From: Chondrinema litorale
Lineage (GTDB): Bacteria > Bacteroidota > Bacteroidia > Cytophagales > Flammeovirgaceae
DNA length: 64,000 nt
NCBI RefSeq assembly: GCF_026250525.1
Contig: NZ_CP111043.1
Location: forward strand, 1-64,000
Reading direction: 5' to 3'
Numbering within the stretch: position 1 is the first letter of the stretch; every line of letters starts with the position of its first letter. Of this stretch, positions 54,852 through 63,417 are shown in pieces. The notes under the pieces are model-generated. The model worked only from the letters and a program-made list of their open reading frames with translations. It was not told the origin of the DNA and made no database searches. Position numbers and translations under genes: made by a program.

Positions 54852-57278
54852 ATGCTTAGAAACTACCTGAAAATTTCTTTTAGACATTTACTCAGAAACA
54901 AATCTTACACACTTATCAATGTCTTTGGCCTTACACTTGGTGTCGCTGTTTGTATTATCATTTTCCTAATTATAAACAGGGATTTTCATTTCGATAAGGT
55001 GCATCAGCATTATTCAGATATTTATCGAGTGGTTTCAACCTCTTCTAATGCTTCGGGTAAAGATTTTTCTCCGGTTAGTAGCTACCCTTTAAAAGATGCT
55101 ATTGAAGCGGAAATACAAGAAATTAATCACATAACTCGATTACATTTCGAAGACGAAAACATTGTAAAAATTGATAATAAAGACCTCATTGAAGAGCATA
55201 ATATCATTTTTACTGACACAGCATTTTATGATGTGCTTGATTTTGGTGGAGGCATAGAAAGCAATGTTTTAGAAGGAAATTATAAAACGGCAATGGAGCA
55301 ACCTGGCACTATCTTTCTCACTGAAGAAACTGCCAAAAAATATTTTGGAGCGCAAAATCCAATTGGTAAGCAGCTCAAGTTAGGGAATTTATTAGATTGT
55401 GAGGTAAAGGGGATTATTAAAAACGTTCCAGAATTATCTCACTTGCAATATAGTATGTTGGTGTCTTATCCCACATTAACTTCGGATTTTATTGGTGGTT
55501 TCGATTTGGATGAGTTCGGAGTATCAATTAGTGGGTTCACTTACATAAACATTCCTAAAAACAGAGTTGAAGCAATCAATGAACAGCTTAAAGGTGTAGT
55601 AAAAAAATACATGAGTGATGGCGAAAATAGCAGCCATACCAAAACACTATTTCTTCAACCTCTAAGTGACATTCACTTCAATATGGATTTTGCAAATGGC
55701 AATATCTCTTCTACATCTAACATCAAAAACATTTATACTCTCGCTTTTATAGCTTTGTTTATTATAAGCATTGCTTGCATCAATTTTATAAATCTAGCTA
55801 CTGCTTTAGGCATTAAAAGATCAAGAGAAGTAGGTATTAGAAAAGTACTCGGCGCAGGAAGAAAAGAACTGATCGGGCAACATTTAGGTGAGTCTTTTTT
55901 AATTACACTTATTTCCCTTTTATTGGCTTTAGCCACTGTAGAAAGAATTCTTCCATTCTTCAATCAATCATTTGAAAGCTCATTGACTTTAAATTTGACT
56001 AATAATTTAAACCTCCTCATTTTTTTAGGTATTTTACTTTTAGTTGTAAGTATTCTTTCTGGAATTTATCCGGCAATTGTTTTGTCATCCTATCAGCCTG
56101 CAAAAGCGCTTAAAACCAAGATTAATTCGATGAGTAAGTCTTCTGTGCTGTTTAGAAAAAGTCTAGTAATTTTTCAATTTGGAATAGCACAAGCCTTAAT
56201 TATTGGAGCGATTGTAGTTTCTAGGCAACTTTCATTTTTTCACGATAAGCCTCTTGGTTTCGAAAAAGATGCGATTGTAGATTTTTATATTCCTGAGACT
56301 GATTCACTAAAGAGTGAGCGTTTTTTTAATCAGGTAAGTGAATTAAATAATGTAGAAAATATCTCTTTCGGCTTGGGTGCACCGTCTTCTGAAAATAGCA
56401 TCTCTACTAGCTTTAGTTTTCCTGAAGTAGATGAAAATTTGGAATATGATGTTTCTCTTAAGCTTTGCGATTATCGCTATAAAGATACTTATGGACTAAC
56501 TTTAGCTGCTGGTAAGTGGTTTACAAAGGCCGATGATGAAAGTGCTGATTATAAGTTTGTTGTGAATGAAACACTCGCTAAAAAAATTGGCTTTACAAAT
56601 CCAGAAGATGCCGTTGGAAAAGAATTATTGACTGGCATTAACAGCATAAAAGCAGAGATAATTGGAGTTACAAAAGACTTCCATACAAAGTCTTTACACC
56701 ATCAAATACAACCTGTTTTATTCTTAAAATTCCCTCAGTTTTATTACAATGCAGGAATTAAATTTTCTGGTGGAAACTTAAATAGTTCTATCAGAAATAT
56801 AGAAAATATTTGGAATGAAATCTATCCGGGATACATCTTCGAATATCATTTTCTGGATGATAAAATTAATGAGTTTTATAAAAATGAAGAAAGGATATTT
56901 AACATCTCTCAAATTTTTGCAGGAATAGCAGTTTTTATTGGCTGTCTTGGTCTTTTAGGCTTAAGTTCATTTATGGTTAGTCAGAGAAAGAAAGAGATTG
57001 GTGTAAGAAAAGTCCTTGGCGCGTCTAATAGTAGTATTGTGTTCTTATTTAGCAGTTCTTTTTTAAAGTTGTTAATTGTAGCTTTCTTTATTTCTGCTCC
57101 AATTTCGTGGTTTTTAATGAATAGTTGGTTAACTGATTTTCCTTACAGAATTAACATTGGAATTGATGTATTTATCATAACCATCATTTTAGCTTGTTTG
57201 GCAGCTTTAGCCACTGTAAGTTTTCAATCGATTAAAGCAGCCTTTGAAAATCCTGTAAAAGCGCTAAAATCTGAATAA
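54852..57278 (+). CDS. ABC transporter permease, MacB/FtsX family
   Basis: Starts at MLRNYLKISFRHLLRNK, the typical N terminus of these permeases; an earlier in-frame ATG adds 13 residues with no conserved features. Two copies of the layout 'membrane helix, large periplasmic MacB domain, three-helix FtsX module' are present, with SREVGIRKVLGAGRKELIGQ and RKKEIGVRKVLGASNSSIV as the two repeated coupling helices. Such proteins partner with an ATPase and usually export lipoproteins, peptides or antibiotics. The ATPase gene is not in the window. Confidence 0.93.
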   Translation: MLRNYLKISFRHLLRNKSYTLINVFGLTLGVAVCIIIFLIINRDFHFDKVHQHYSDIYRVVSTSSNASGKDFSPVSSYPLKDAIEAEIQEINHITRLHFEDENIVKIDNKDLIEEHNIIFTDTAFYDVLDFGGGIESNVLEGNYKTAMEQPGTIFLTEETAKKYFGAQNPIGKQLKLGNLLDCEVKGIIKNVPELSHLQYSMLVSYPTLTSDFIGGFDLDEFGVSISGFTYINIPKNRVEAINEQLKGVVKKYMSDGENSSHTKTLFLQPLSDIHFNMDFANGNISSTSNIKNIYTLAFIALFIISIACINFINLATALGIKRSREVGIRKVLGAGRKELIGQHLGESFLITLISLLLALATVERILPFFNQSFESSLTLNLTNNLNLLIFLGILLLVVSILSGIYPAIVLSSYQPAKALKTKINSMSKSSVLFRKSLVIFQFGIAQALIIGAIVVSRQLSFFHDKPLGFEKDAIVDFYIPETDSLKSERFFNQVSELNNVENISFGLGAPSSENSISTSFSFPEVDENLEYDVSLKLCDYRYKDTYGLTLAAGKWFTKADDESADYKFVVNETLAKKIGFTNPEDAVGKELLTGINSIKAEIIGVTKDFHTKSLHHQIQPVLFLKFPQFYYNAGIKFSGGNLNSSIRNIENIWNEIYPGYIFEYHFLDDKINEFYKNEERIFNISQIFAGIAVFIGCLGLLGLSSFMVSQRKKEIGVRKVLGASNSSIVFLFSSSFLKLLIVAFFISAPISWFLMNSWLTDFPYRINIGIDVFIITIILACLAALATVSFQSIKAAFENPVKALKSE

Positions 57279-57303
57279 AAATAAATTCTAGTCTCATAAA
57301 CTA

Positions 57304-57340
57304 AAACAGCCCGATTTGAAATAATCAAATCGGGCTGTTT
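57304..57340. terminator. Bidirectional terminator between the ABC permease and batC
   Basis: A perfect 16-bp stem (AAACAGCCCGATTTGA and its complement) with loop AATAA lies between convergent genes. Confidence 0.9.
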
Positions 57341-57358
57341 GCATATATCTACAGTATT

Positions 57359-58195
57359 CTACCAGTCTGGACCAGTTTCTTTTTTCTTTTGTGCTTTCTT
57401 TTTCAATTGTTGGAAATATTGTTTTTCTTGCTCTTCCATTGATTTCAAAATCTGCTCTGCTCTTGCTCTATTAATCTCTGGGTTTTCGAGCTGTTGCTGC
57501 TGCTGCTGTTGCTTTTTCTTTTCTTCTTCAGATTTTTCTTGTTCTTGCTGTTCCTCCTGTTTCTTTTCTTCGTCTTGCTCTTCTTTATTTTTATTTTCCT
57601 GATCTTGCTTTTGCTCGCTTTCTTGATCTTGATCAGACTGTTGGTCTTCTTTATCTTGCTCCTCTTCTTTTTTCTTTTCCTGCTCCTCCTCTTCTTTTTT
57701 CTTTTGCTGATCTTCCTTTTTATCGTCTTTCTTCTCTTCTTCTTCTTTCTTTTTTTCTTCCTCTAGTTTTCTTTTTACAAGCTCATAATCGTATCTAGCA
57801 TCTTCGTTTCTAGGATTAGCTTTTAAAGCATCTTTAAAATCCTCTAGCGCTTTTTGGTAATCTTTTTTGTTGGCATTTATCACCCCCAATTGCTGTAAAG
57901 CGACTGATTTTACTTGTGGGTCTTTACTATCGGCTAAGCTTTTGTAATATTGCGATGCTTTTGTTTGATCATCTGTTTGAAAATAACAATGTGCAAGATT
58001 TAGCAAAACCTCAGATTCCATCACTCCCATTGAATCAACCAAATATTGATATGACTCAGCAGCAGCTTTATAATCGTTATTTTCATATGCTTCCTGAGCA
58101 TTCTTTTTATACTTATTTACCGTAGCAATATCTCCCGGATCAATTACCAGTAGTAAAACACTCAAGAATGTGGAAAAGAAAAGTTTAGTTAGCAT
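57359..58195 (-). CDS. batC: BatC-like TPR protein with long charged tail
   Basis: Signal-type leader, then four to five TPR units (residues about 30-140, with AYENNDYKAAAESYQYL and NARYDYELVKRKLE at the end), and a low-complexity stretch of Lys, Glu, Gln and Asp from about 148 to 250. This matches BatC of the Bat (aerotolerance) operons of the phylum. The gene abuts batB with TAA directly followed by ATG. The low-complexity part is a disordered acidic/basic tail; its reverse strand gives meaningless Phe/Leu-rich frames. Confidence 0.85.
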   Translation of the reverse strand: MLTKLFFSTFLSVLLLVIDPGDIATVNKYKKNAQEAYENNDYKAAAESYQYLVDSMGVMESEVLLNLAHCYFQTDDQTKASQYYKSLADSKDPQVKSVALQQLGVINANKKDYQKALEDFKDALKANPRNEDARYDYELVKRKLEEEKKKEEEEKKDDKKEDQQKKKEEEEQEKKKEEEQDKEDQQSDQDQESEQKQDQENKNKEEQDEEKKQEEQQEQEKSEEEKKKQQQQQQQLENPEINRARAEQILKSMEEQEKQYFQQLKKKAQKKKETGPDW

Positions 58196-59173
58196 TTAGA
58201 TTCGAATTACTTTTACAGAAATAATAACATCAATGATTAATAATACAAAAGCTGCCAGTAAAAATAAGAAATATCTGTTGGCAGCCGCATCAATTTCTTT
58301 GGTACTTCTCAGCTCTCCTTCAATATTTTCAATTTCTCTAATTAACTGAGGAATTTCATTTACCTTATCATTAATCTCAAAATAAGAACCACCAGTTATT
58401 TCAGCAATCTCTTGTAAACTTTCAGGCTTAAGTTTAGTAATCACCTCAGTACCACTATCACTTCGCTGAAAACGATAACCTTGCGGAATTTTGCTTCCTT
58501 CCTGCGTTCCTACACCTACGGTAAACAAACGGATACCTTCATCTTTCAGTTCCTCAGCAATTTCTGATGCGTTTGTACCAAAATCTTCTCCATCACTAAT
58601 TAAAACAATTATTTTAGATTGCTGCTGTCCGGAAACATTTTCTTCAGCATTTTTATGTTTGTCAATCGCCATTTCTATCGCTGGTGAAAACTCAGTACCA
58701 GTGTTTGACAATAAACCGGTATTTAGCGTCTCTATAAACAGTAATAGTGCACTCCTATCAAAAGTTAGCGGACATTGCAAAAAGGCTTCAGATGAAAATA
58801 TAATTAAACCCAATCTGTCACTTGAAAATTTTTCGACAAGATTTTTAAGCTCAAACTTAGTTCTTTCCAATCTGCTGGGCTGTATGTCGTCAGCGTCCAT
58901 AGATCGAGAAAGATCAACCAGAAAGTAAATATCCTTCCCTTGTGATTTAACTTCTTTACGAGCAGAGCCAAATGATGGTCCTAATAAGGCAACGATCATT
59001 AAAGCAAAATAAAATGATCTTATTAAAAGCTTGATGATTACCTGATCGTAATTGCTCTTTACTTGTTTAGCAATTCTAATTGTTCTTGAGATGTAAAGAA
59101 CATATAGCAAGATAAAAAAAGCTATAAAAGCAATTTCAAAAACACCTAGTTCTCTAAAAAAAGTAAGTTCCAT
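58196..59173 (-). CDS. batB: BatB-like VWA domain membrane protein
   Basis: Two N-terminal membrane helices (about 13-28 and 52-66), a von Willebrand A domain with the metal site D87-x-S89-x-S91 and the later VLISDGEDFG, and a C-terminal helix (about 302-322). This is the BatA/BatB layout. The partner BatA, MoxR ATPase and BatD are not adjacent, and the upstream 220 nt contain no gene. It probably scaffolds envelope complexes, linked in the family to oxygen tolerance. Confidence 0.9.
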   Translation of the reverse strand: MELTFFRELGVFEIAFIAFFILLYVLYISRTIRIAKQVKSNYDQVIIKLLIRSFYFALMIVALLGPSFGSARKEVKSQGKDIYFLVDLSRSMDADDIQPSRLERTKFELKNLVEKFSSDRLGLIIFSSEAFLQCPLTFDRSALLLFIETLNTGLLSNTGTEFSPAIEMAIDKHKNAEENVSGQQQSKIIVLISDGEDFGTNASEIAEELKDEGIRLFTVGVGTQEGSKIPQGYRFQRSDSGTEVITKLKPESLQEIAEITGGSYFEINDKVNEIPQLIREIENIEGELRSTKEIDAAANRYFLFLLAAFVLLIIDVIISVKVIRI

Positions 59174-59396
59174 TCAAAAATATCTATAAAAAATCGATTT
59201 AATTATAAGCCAAAATTATACAAAAGCCAATAAGAAGCTTATAAAGGAACATTCTTTATTTAAATTTTGCAGAAAAATATACGCTAGAAGACGAGCAACG
59301 CACGCTTGGAAAAAAAGTTCAAATTTATTTTATCCAATACTTGTATATTAAAATCCTATTTCCTTCTTTTGCATCACGTTTTGCCAAGCAAGGCAC

Positions 59397-59481
59397 GGAG
59401 AGTTGCCTGAGTGGTTAAAGGAGCGGTTTGCTAAACCGTCATCGAGAAATCGATGCGTGGGTTCGAATCCCACACTCTCCG
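59397..59481 (+). tRNA. tRNA-Ser (GCT)
   Basis: A long-variable-arm tRNA with acceptor GGAGAGT/ACTCTCC, anticodon loop TTGCTAA giving GCT (reads AGC/AGT), a variable stem CATCGA..TCGATG, and discriminator G. CCA is not encoded. First of five tRNAs in the cluster. Confidence 0.96.
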
Positions 59482-59498
59482 CTCAAAATATATAGGTA

Positions 59499-59573
59499 CG
59501 GGGTGTAGCGCAGTCCGGTTAGCGCACCTGGTTTGGGACCAGGGGGTCGCAGGTTCGAATCCTGCCACCCCGA
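59499..59573 (+). tRNA. tRNA-Pro (TGG), copy 1
   Basis: Acceptor CGGGGTG/CACCCCG, loop TTTGGGA with anticodon TGG, T-arm GCAGG/CCTGC, discriminator A. It is 17 nt after tRNA-Ser and is identical to the second copy. Confidence 0.96.
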
Positions 59574-59587
59574 CTACTTTAAGTGTG

Positions 59588-59661
59588 GGTCTCGTAGCTC
59601 AACTGGATAGAGCAACTGCCTTCTAAGCAGTAGGTTCCAGGTTCGAGTCCTGGCGGGATCA
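59588..59661 (+). tRNA. tRNA-Arg (TCT), copy 1
   Basis: Acceptor GGTCTCG/CGGGATC with two G-U type pairs, anticodon loop CTTCTAA giving TCT (reads AGA/AGG), T-arm CCAGG/CCTGG. CCA not encoded. It differs from the second copy at both bases of acceptor pair 6-67 (C-G here). Confidence 0.96.
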
Positions 59662-59692
59662 CTAATTACAGTTATGGCGAATAACTCAAGAT

Positions 59693-59727
59693 AAACCCGA
59701 TAATGTTTTTATCGGGTTTATTATTTT
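59693..59727 (+). terminator. Terminator of the first tRNA group
   Basis: AAACCCGATAA and its complement form an 11-bp stem with a 5-nt loop, followed by a T-rich stretch. Confidence 0.85.
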
Positions 59728-59760
59728 CTCTAATTAAAATATAAAGAAATTAATTAAATA

Positions 59761-59835
59761 CGGGGTGTAGCGCAGTCCGGTTAGCGCACCTGGTTTGGGA
59801 CCAGGGGGTCGCAGGTTCGAATCCTGCCACCCCGA
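59761..59835 (+). tRNA. tRNA-Pro (TGG), copy 2
   Basis: Identical over 75 bases to copy 1, including discriminator A. It opens the second unit of the tandem duplication. Confidence 0.96.
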
Positions 59836-59853
59836 CTACTTTAAGTAAGTGTA

Positions 59854-59927
59854 GGTCTTGTAGCTCAACTGGATAGAGCAACTGCCTTCTAAGCAGTAGG
59901 TTCCAGGTTCGAGTCCTGGCAGGATCA
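59854..59927 (+). tRNA. tRNA-Arg (TCT), copy 2
   Basis: Same as copy 1 except acceptor pair 6-67, which is T-A (GGTCTTG/CAGGATC). Pairing is maintained, so the gene is functional by structure. Confidence 0.96.
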
Positions 59928-59932
59928 CTATT

Positions 59933-59966
59933 AGCCTTTCAGAAGCGTCTGAAAGGCTTTTTTTTA
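59933..59966 (+). terminator. Terminator of the second tRNA pair
   Basis: AGCCTTTCAGA and its complement form an 11-bp stem with loop AGCG, followed by a run of T. Confidence 0.88.
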
Positions 59967-60079
59967 CCCTTTTCTCAAATTGGATATATAATAATTGATG
60001 CTAACATCCATGAATTTGAAGCAGAAAAAGCGATACTTTTTAATGTTTGAGGTAATTTAGATTGATTCAATTTTATTTA

Positions 60080-60433
60080 TTATTTTTTTTCAAGCACCTT
60101 TAAAAGGTAAGGATGGAAATCTATAACATCCTTTTTTTCTTTTTTTTCTAAAAGATCCTTATACTCCTTTCTTAATTTCTGAACAGCGTTTTTGCTTATT
60201 CTTGAAATTATCTCACGGTTCTCAATATAATCAATTTCGATTCTTTTACCTGTTAAAAACAGGTAAGAAACTTCCGAATCAACAATGTCCTTTTGCGTAT
60301 ATTCCTTACCATAGACAACATATTTATAATAAATATATTCCGTACACCCACCTCTACCTCTGTGACAATCGAAATCATATCCCACAATTCTTGCTATTGT
60401 CATTTTTTGTTGAGTTTCAAATAAGTTTCTCAT
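60080..60433 (-). CDS. Small protein, DUF3592-like
   Basis: 117 residues from the ATG MRNLFETQQK. The core MTIARIVGYDF, then YIYYKYVVYGKEYTQKDIV and GKRIEIDYIENREIISRI, resembles the single-sheet DUF3592 fold, which is normally attached to membrane helices. Here no helix is present, but the short hydrophobic gene just upstream could supply it as a separate peptide. A TTG-initiated longer form is possible. The call is a fold guess. Confidence 0.6.
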   Translation of the reverse strand: MRNLFETQQKMTIARIVGYDFDCHRGRGGCTEYIYYKYVVYGKEYTQKDIVDSEVSYLFLTGKRIEIDYIENREIISRISKNAVQKLRKEYKDLLEKKEKKDVIDFHPYLLKVLEKK

Positions 60434-60446
60434 TCTAGATATATAG

Positions 60447-60647
60447 CTATAATGACATAAATAGCTTAATCCTATTGACAAAAAATGTCAAATCTATTTT
60501 CGTAAAATAATGTTTATTTATTTTATGTAAACAAAACCCATTTAATACAAAAGAGAATAAAAACATCCAACCACCACAAAATAAATATACCTCAACTGGT
60601 ATAAATAATAATATCGCTTCAAGAACAAATAATAATAGAACCCACAT
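60447..60647 (-). CDS. Small hydrophobic membrane peptide
   Basis: 66 residues with two hydrophobic helices (about 2-17 and 23-38) and a basic C terminus. The gene ends 13 nt before the DUF3592-like gene in another reading frame, so the two could be an operon or the remains of one membrane protein split by a frameshift. No homologue is recognised. Confidence 0.55.
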   Translation of the reverse strand: MWVLLLFVLEAILLFIPVEVYLFCGGWMFLFSFVLNGFCLHKINKHYFTKIDLTFFVNRIKLFMSL

Positions 60648-60725
60648 TTAGAAATAATTGAAATGACTTAAAGAGGATTTTCAAATTTTTTATTAACCAA
60701 TGGACTAAGGTTAATTGGAAAGAAA

Positions 60726-61173
60726 TTAATTTAAATTATAAATTTTCCCAGCATCTTTTAATTCATCTCCTAAGTTGTCGTCGAACTGGAAGTTTTGTAA
60801 TTGCCACTTATCTTTTGGTCTATACAATACAAATGTAAACCTGAGAGGCTGTCTATCATACTTAATTATGTAACTCCATAGTTCATAGTTTTCGCCAACA
60901 TTTTTTTTGGTAATCAAATCATAACCATAATACTCTCCTACAAGCCCTAGAAAATTTTCAAGTTTATCTTTTACATTATCAATACCCTCTTGACTTTCTT
61001 CACTTATCCACTTATTTGTACTAAAAATATAATCAACTGCTTTTTTGAGGTTCCTGCTCATAAATTAAAAAAAATTGATCTATTATTTCTTTGCTAATTG
61101 ACTGAGCTTTAATGGTATTAATTGAAGTAAAAGAAATCAGTAATATTAAGATTAGTAGAAATTGTTTTTTCAT
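60726..61173 (-). pseudogene. Secreted protein gene interrupted by a +1 shift in an A6 run
   Basis: A signal peptide (ATG at 61173, ending TIKAQ) opens a 47-residue frame that stops at 61030. The remainder of the protein (about 105 residues, KAVDYIFSTNKWISEESQ and later YDRQPLRFTFVLYRPKDKW) continues in the next frame. Removing one A from the A6 run (T6 on the plus strand at 61041-61046) joins the two without other change, giving EPQK-AVDYIF. The family is a secreted Bacteroidota protein I cannot name. It is either a real lesion or slippage switch, or a sequencing error. Confidence 0.8.
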
Positions 61174-61359
61174 TAGATATTAATTTTTACCAAAAAAATT
61201 GTATTTAAACTGTATTAATTATAACTACAATAAGGAGGTATCTATTGAAGAATTTGGCTGATATAATTTACTTTTACCACTTTAATATAATAATACGCTG
61301 ATATTTACAGCTTTTGCAAAATATTCATTAACCTATTCCCTATATTAGTATTTATACTT

Positions 61360-61899
61360 ATGGCATCAGCTTTTGGACATGCAGTTTTGGCAGCCACAAT
61401 CGGAGTCAACTTTTCGAAAAAGTTTTACGGTTGGAAGTTTTGGTTACTTGGTGCGATTTGTACAATCTTACCAGATACTGATGTGATTAGCTTTAAATTT
61501 GGTATCCCGTATGAATCATTTTGGGGACATAGAGGCTTTTCTCACTCACTTTTATTTGCTGCAATTGTAGGTTTTGTAATTGTATTAATATTTTACAGAA
61601 AACACTTAAACAGTGTAGAATCCATAGGTTACTTCCTGTTTTTTACATCATGTACTGCTTCTCATAGTATTCTTGATGCAATGACCACTGGCGGACTCGG
61701 TGTCGCTTTCTTTTCACCTTGGGATAATACCAGATACTTTTTCCCTTGGCGACCGATTAAAGTTTCTCCTATTGGTATAAGTAACTTCTTTAGTGAATGG
61801 GGAAAAAATGTACTACTGAGCGAATTTATTTGGATAGGCCTACCCTCTTTAGTTTATATTTCTGTAATGAGATTAGTAAAAAGTAGGCTTAAATCTTAG
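61360..61899 (+). CDS. YdjM-like membrane metal-dependent hydrolase family protein
   Basis: Four to five membrane helices with the family motifs: GHAVLAATIG at the start, LPDTDVI, HRGFSHS (near 58-64) and HSILDAMTTGGLGV (near 102-115). His/Asp residues imply a metal site. Members include E. coli YdjM (LexA-regulated) and are of unknown enzymatic function. Its last four bases overlap the end of the convergent gene. Confidence 0.88.
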   Translation: MASAFGHAVLAATIGVNFSKKFYGWKFWLLGAICTILPDTDVISFKFGIPYESFWGHRGFSHSLLFAAIVGFVIVLIFYRKHLNSVESIGYFLFFTSCTASHSILDAMTTGGLGVAFFSPWDNTRYFFPWRPIKVSPIGISNFFSEWGKNVLLSEFIWIGLPSLVYISVMRLVKSRLKS

Positions 61900-62603
61900 T
61901 CTACTTTATATACTCCATTATTAAAATGATATACTTTAACTGTTTCTTTCTTTAAGACTTTTTCGTTACATCCTTCAGTAAAAATATATTCTCGTCTCAT
62001 AACCTTAATATCATACCAGTCAAGCTTATTTTTTACAATCTCAAAACGCTCTTCATAACTTTCTGCTTTGCACACATCTGTTTCAGAATCTGGCATATTC
62101 CAAGTTGAATTATCATATGCAGAATTAATTACAATTAAAGGCTTTACCCCTCCAATTTGAAGCGATGAAATAGTCGTTTTTTTCTCATAATGATGATTCC
62201 CTGTACTCTCAAATGTTGATGTAATCGCTTGTTTGTCTTTCCCGATATCTATTATTTCAAATTCGCTATTATCTCCAATTGGTACATCTCCATCAGAAAC
62301 AATAGCATCAATTATTATAAAATCATCATTTACCTGCTCAAAAAAATAATAGTTGCGATAACCTATTGTATGTCCAAATATTTGCGAAACAGGAATATCA
62401 ATAATTGCTATAAATAGACTCTGATTATCAATATCTACAAACTCATTAAAAACTAATTGATATGTTTCTGGGTCTGTTAAATCTGTGGTTGTTACATCAT
62501 TTCTTTCAAAAATCTTTTTTAACAACAAACTATCTTGTTGTATATCTTGAGAATAAGATTCGTAGAAAAACAATATCAGTATAAATTGAAAAAAATATTT
62601 CAT
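61896..62603 (-). CDS. Secreted protein of unknown function
   Basis: The signal peptide ends near ESYSQ. The remaining about 210 residues show alternating strands with several aromatic and acidic residues and two Cys (C187 region and near the C terminus, VCKAESYEERFE and TEGCNEK). No known domain is recognised. It stands alone, convergent with the YdjM-like gene. Confidence 0.75.
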   Translation of the reverse strand: MKYFFQFILILFFYESYSQDIQQDSLLLKKIFERNDVTTTDLTDPETYQLVFNEFVDIDNQSLFIAIIDIPVSQIFGHTIGYRNYYFFEQVNDDFIIIDAIVSDGDVPIGDNSEFEIIDIGKDKQAITSTFESTGNHHYEKKTTISSLQIGGVKPLIVINSAYDNSTWNMPDSETDVCKAESYEERFEIVKNKLDWYDIKVMRREYIFTEGCNEKVLKKETVKVYHFNNGVYKVD

Positions 62604-62695
62604 ATGACCCCATTAATTTAAAGCTTTATTGGTTAACGTTAAATTTTAAAATCAGACAAATAAACTAAATCATTCACCTCAAACTAACATAAACA

Positions 62696-63403
62696 TTGAC
62701 ACAAAGAAACAGAGGAAAACAATCTAGTGACGACAAAGATTTTGCTGTAAAATGGGACGGTATTTTTACAGAGGCCGCAAACGATTTATGTTTTTTACTC
62801 ACTAGAGGATATACATCAGCTTCTGCGTTACAACTTGTAGGTAACAGATACAAAATCAATAAAAGACAAAGGGTTGCCTTAATGCGTATTTGCTCTAGTG
62901 AACAAGAAATTGAAGGAAGAAATAAATCTGTTTGTCAAGTAGATAATTTAAAAGGGAATATTGTAGAAATTGACGGATTCAATTTATTGATATTGCTAGA
63001 AGGTGCATTATCTGGTGCCTATATATTTAAAGGAAGGGATGGCACTTTTCGAGATATTTCAAGTGTGCATGGCTCATATAAAAGAGTAACTCAAACTGAA
63101 AAAGCCATATATCTAATTGGAGAAGAACTTAAAAAATTAGAAGTAAAAGCTGTTAAATGGTATCTAGATCAACCAATTTCTAATAGCGGAAGACTCAAAA
63201 CCAGACTAATGGAAATTAGTAATGATTGCAATTTTAATTTTGAAGTGGATTTGGTTTTTTCACCAGATAAAGTATTGGCAGAAAGCAAGCATATTGTAGT
63301 TTCTTCTGATGGTTGGATTCTAGATCAAACTGAAAGATGGTTTAACCTAGGTGTATTTTTAATTGAAAAGCATATTCCAGATGTAAATTTAAAAGTATAC
63401 TAA
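62696..63403 (+). CDS. DUF434 domain protein, TTG start
   Basis: The N-terminal third, with AANDLCFLLTRGYTSASALQLVGNRYKINKRQRVAL, is a good DUF434 match. The rest contains IDGFNLLILLEGALSGA, which is also in that family. The role is unknown, but members are conserved in prokaryotes and the Arg/Lys-rich block suggests nucleic-acid contact. The only in-frame start is TTG. It is convergent with the PAS-LuxR gene. Confidence 0.82.
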   Translation: MTQRNRGKQSSDDKDFAVKWDGIFTEAANDLCFLLTRGYTSASALQLVGNRYKINKRQRVALMRICSSEQEIEGRNKSVCQVDNLKGNIVEIDGFNLLILLEGALSGAYIFKGRDGTFRDISSVHGSYKRVTQTEKAIYLIGEELKKLEVKAVKWYLDQPISNSGRLKTRLMEISNDCNFNFEVDLVFSPDKVLAESKHIVVSSDGWILDQTERWFNLGVFLIEKHIPDVNLKVY

Positions 63404-63417
63404 TTTTACTTTGTGTC

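Larger units (their letters stand above)
59499..59927 (+). repeat. Tandem duplication of a tRNA-Pro/tRNA-Arg pair
   Basis: Two units, each a Pro then an Arg tRNA, are spaced about 262-266 bp apart. The tRNA bodies are near identical; the gap between Pro and Arg is 14 bp in the first unit and 18 in the second, with the shared start CTACTTTAAGT. The DNA between the units contains a terminator and is not repeated. Confidence 0.9.

Noticed and set aside
57339..57766. Plus-strand Phe/Leu/Cys-rich frames opposite batC
   Set aside because: They are the reverse complement of Lys/Glu/Gln low-complexity codons and have no other support.
59174..59396. Possible promoter or small RNA before tRNA-Ser
   Set aside because: No convincing TTTG/TAnnTTTG pair or stable fold could be picked by eye.
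59499..59927. Repeats resembling a CRISPR array
   Set aside because: The repeated units fold as tRNAs and there are only two, so no array.
60434..60481. Overlap between the two small genes at 60447-60481
   Set aside because: The overlap needs a TTG start; the ATG at 60433 removes it.
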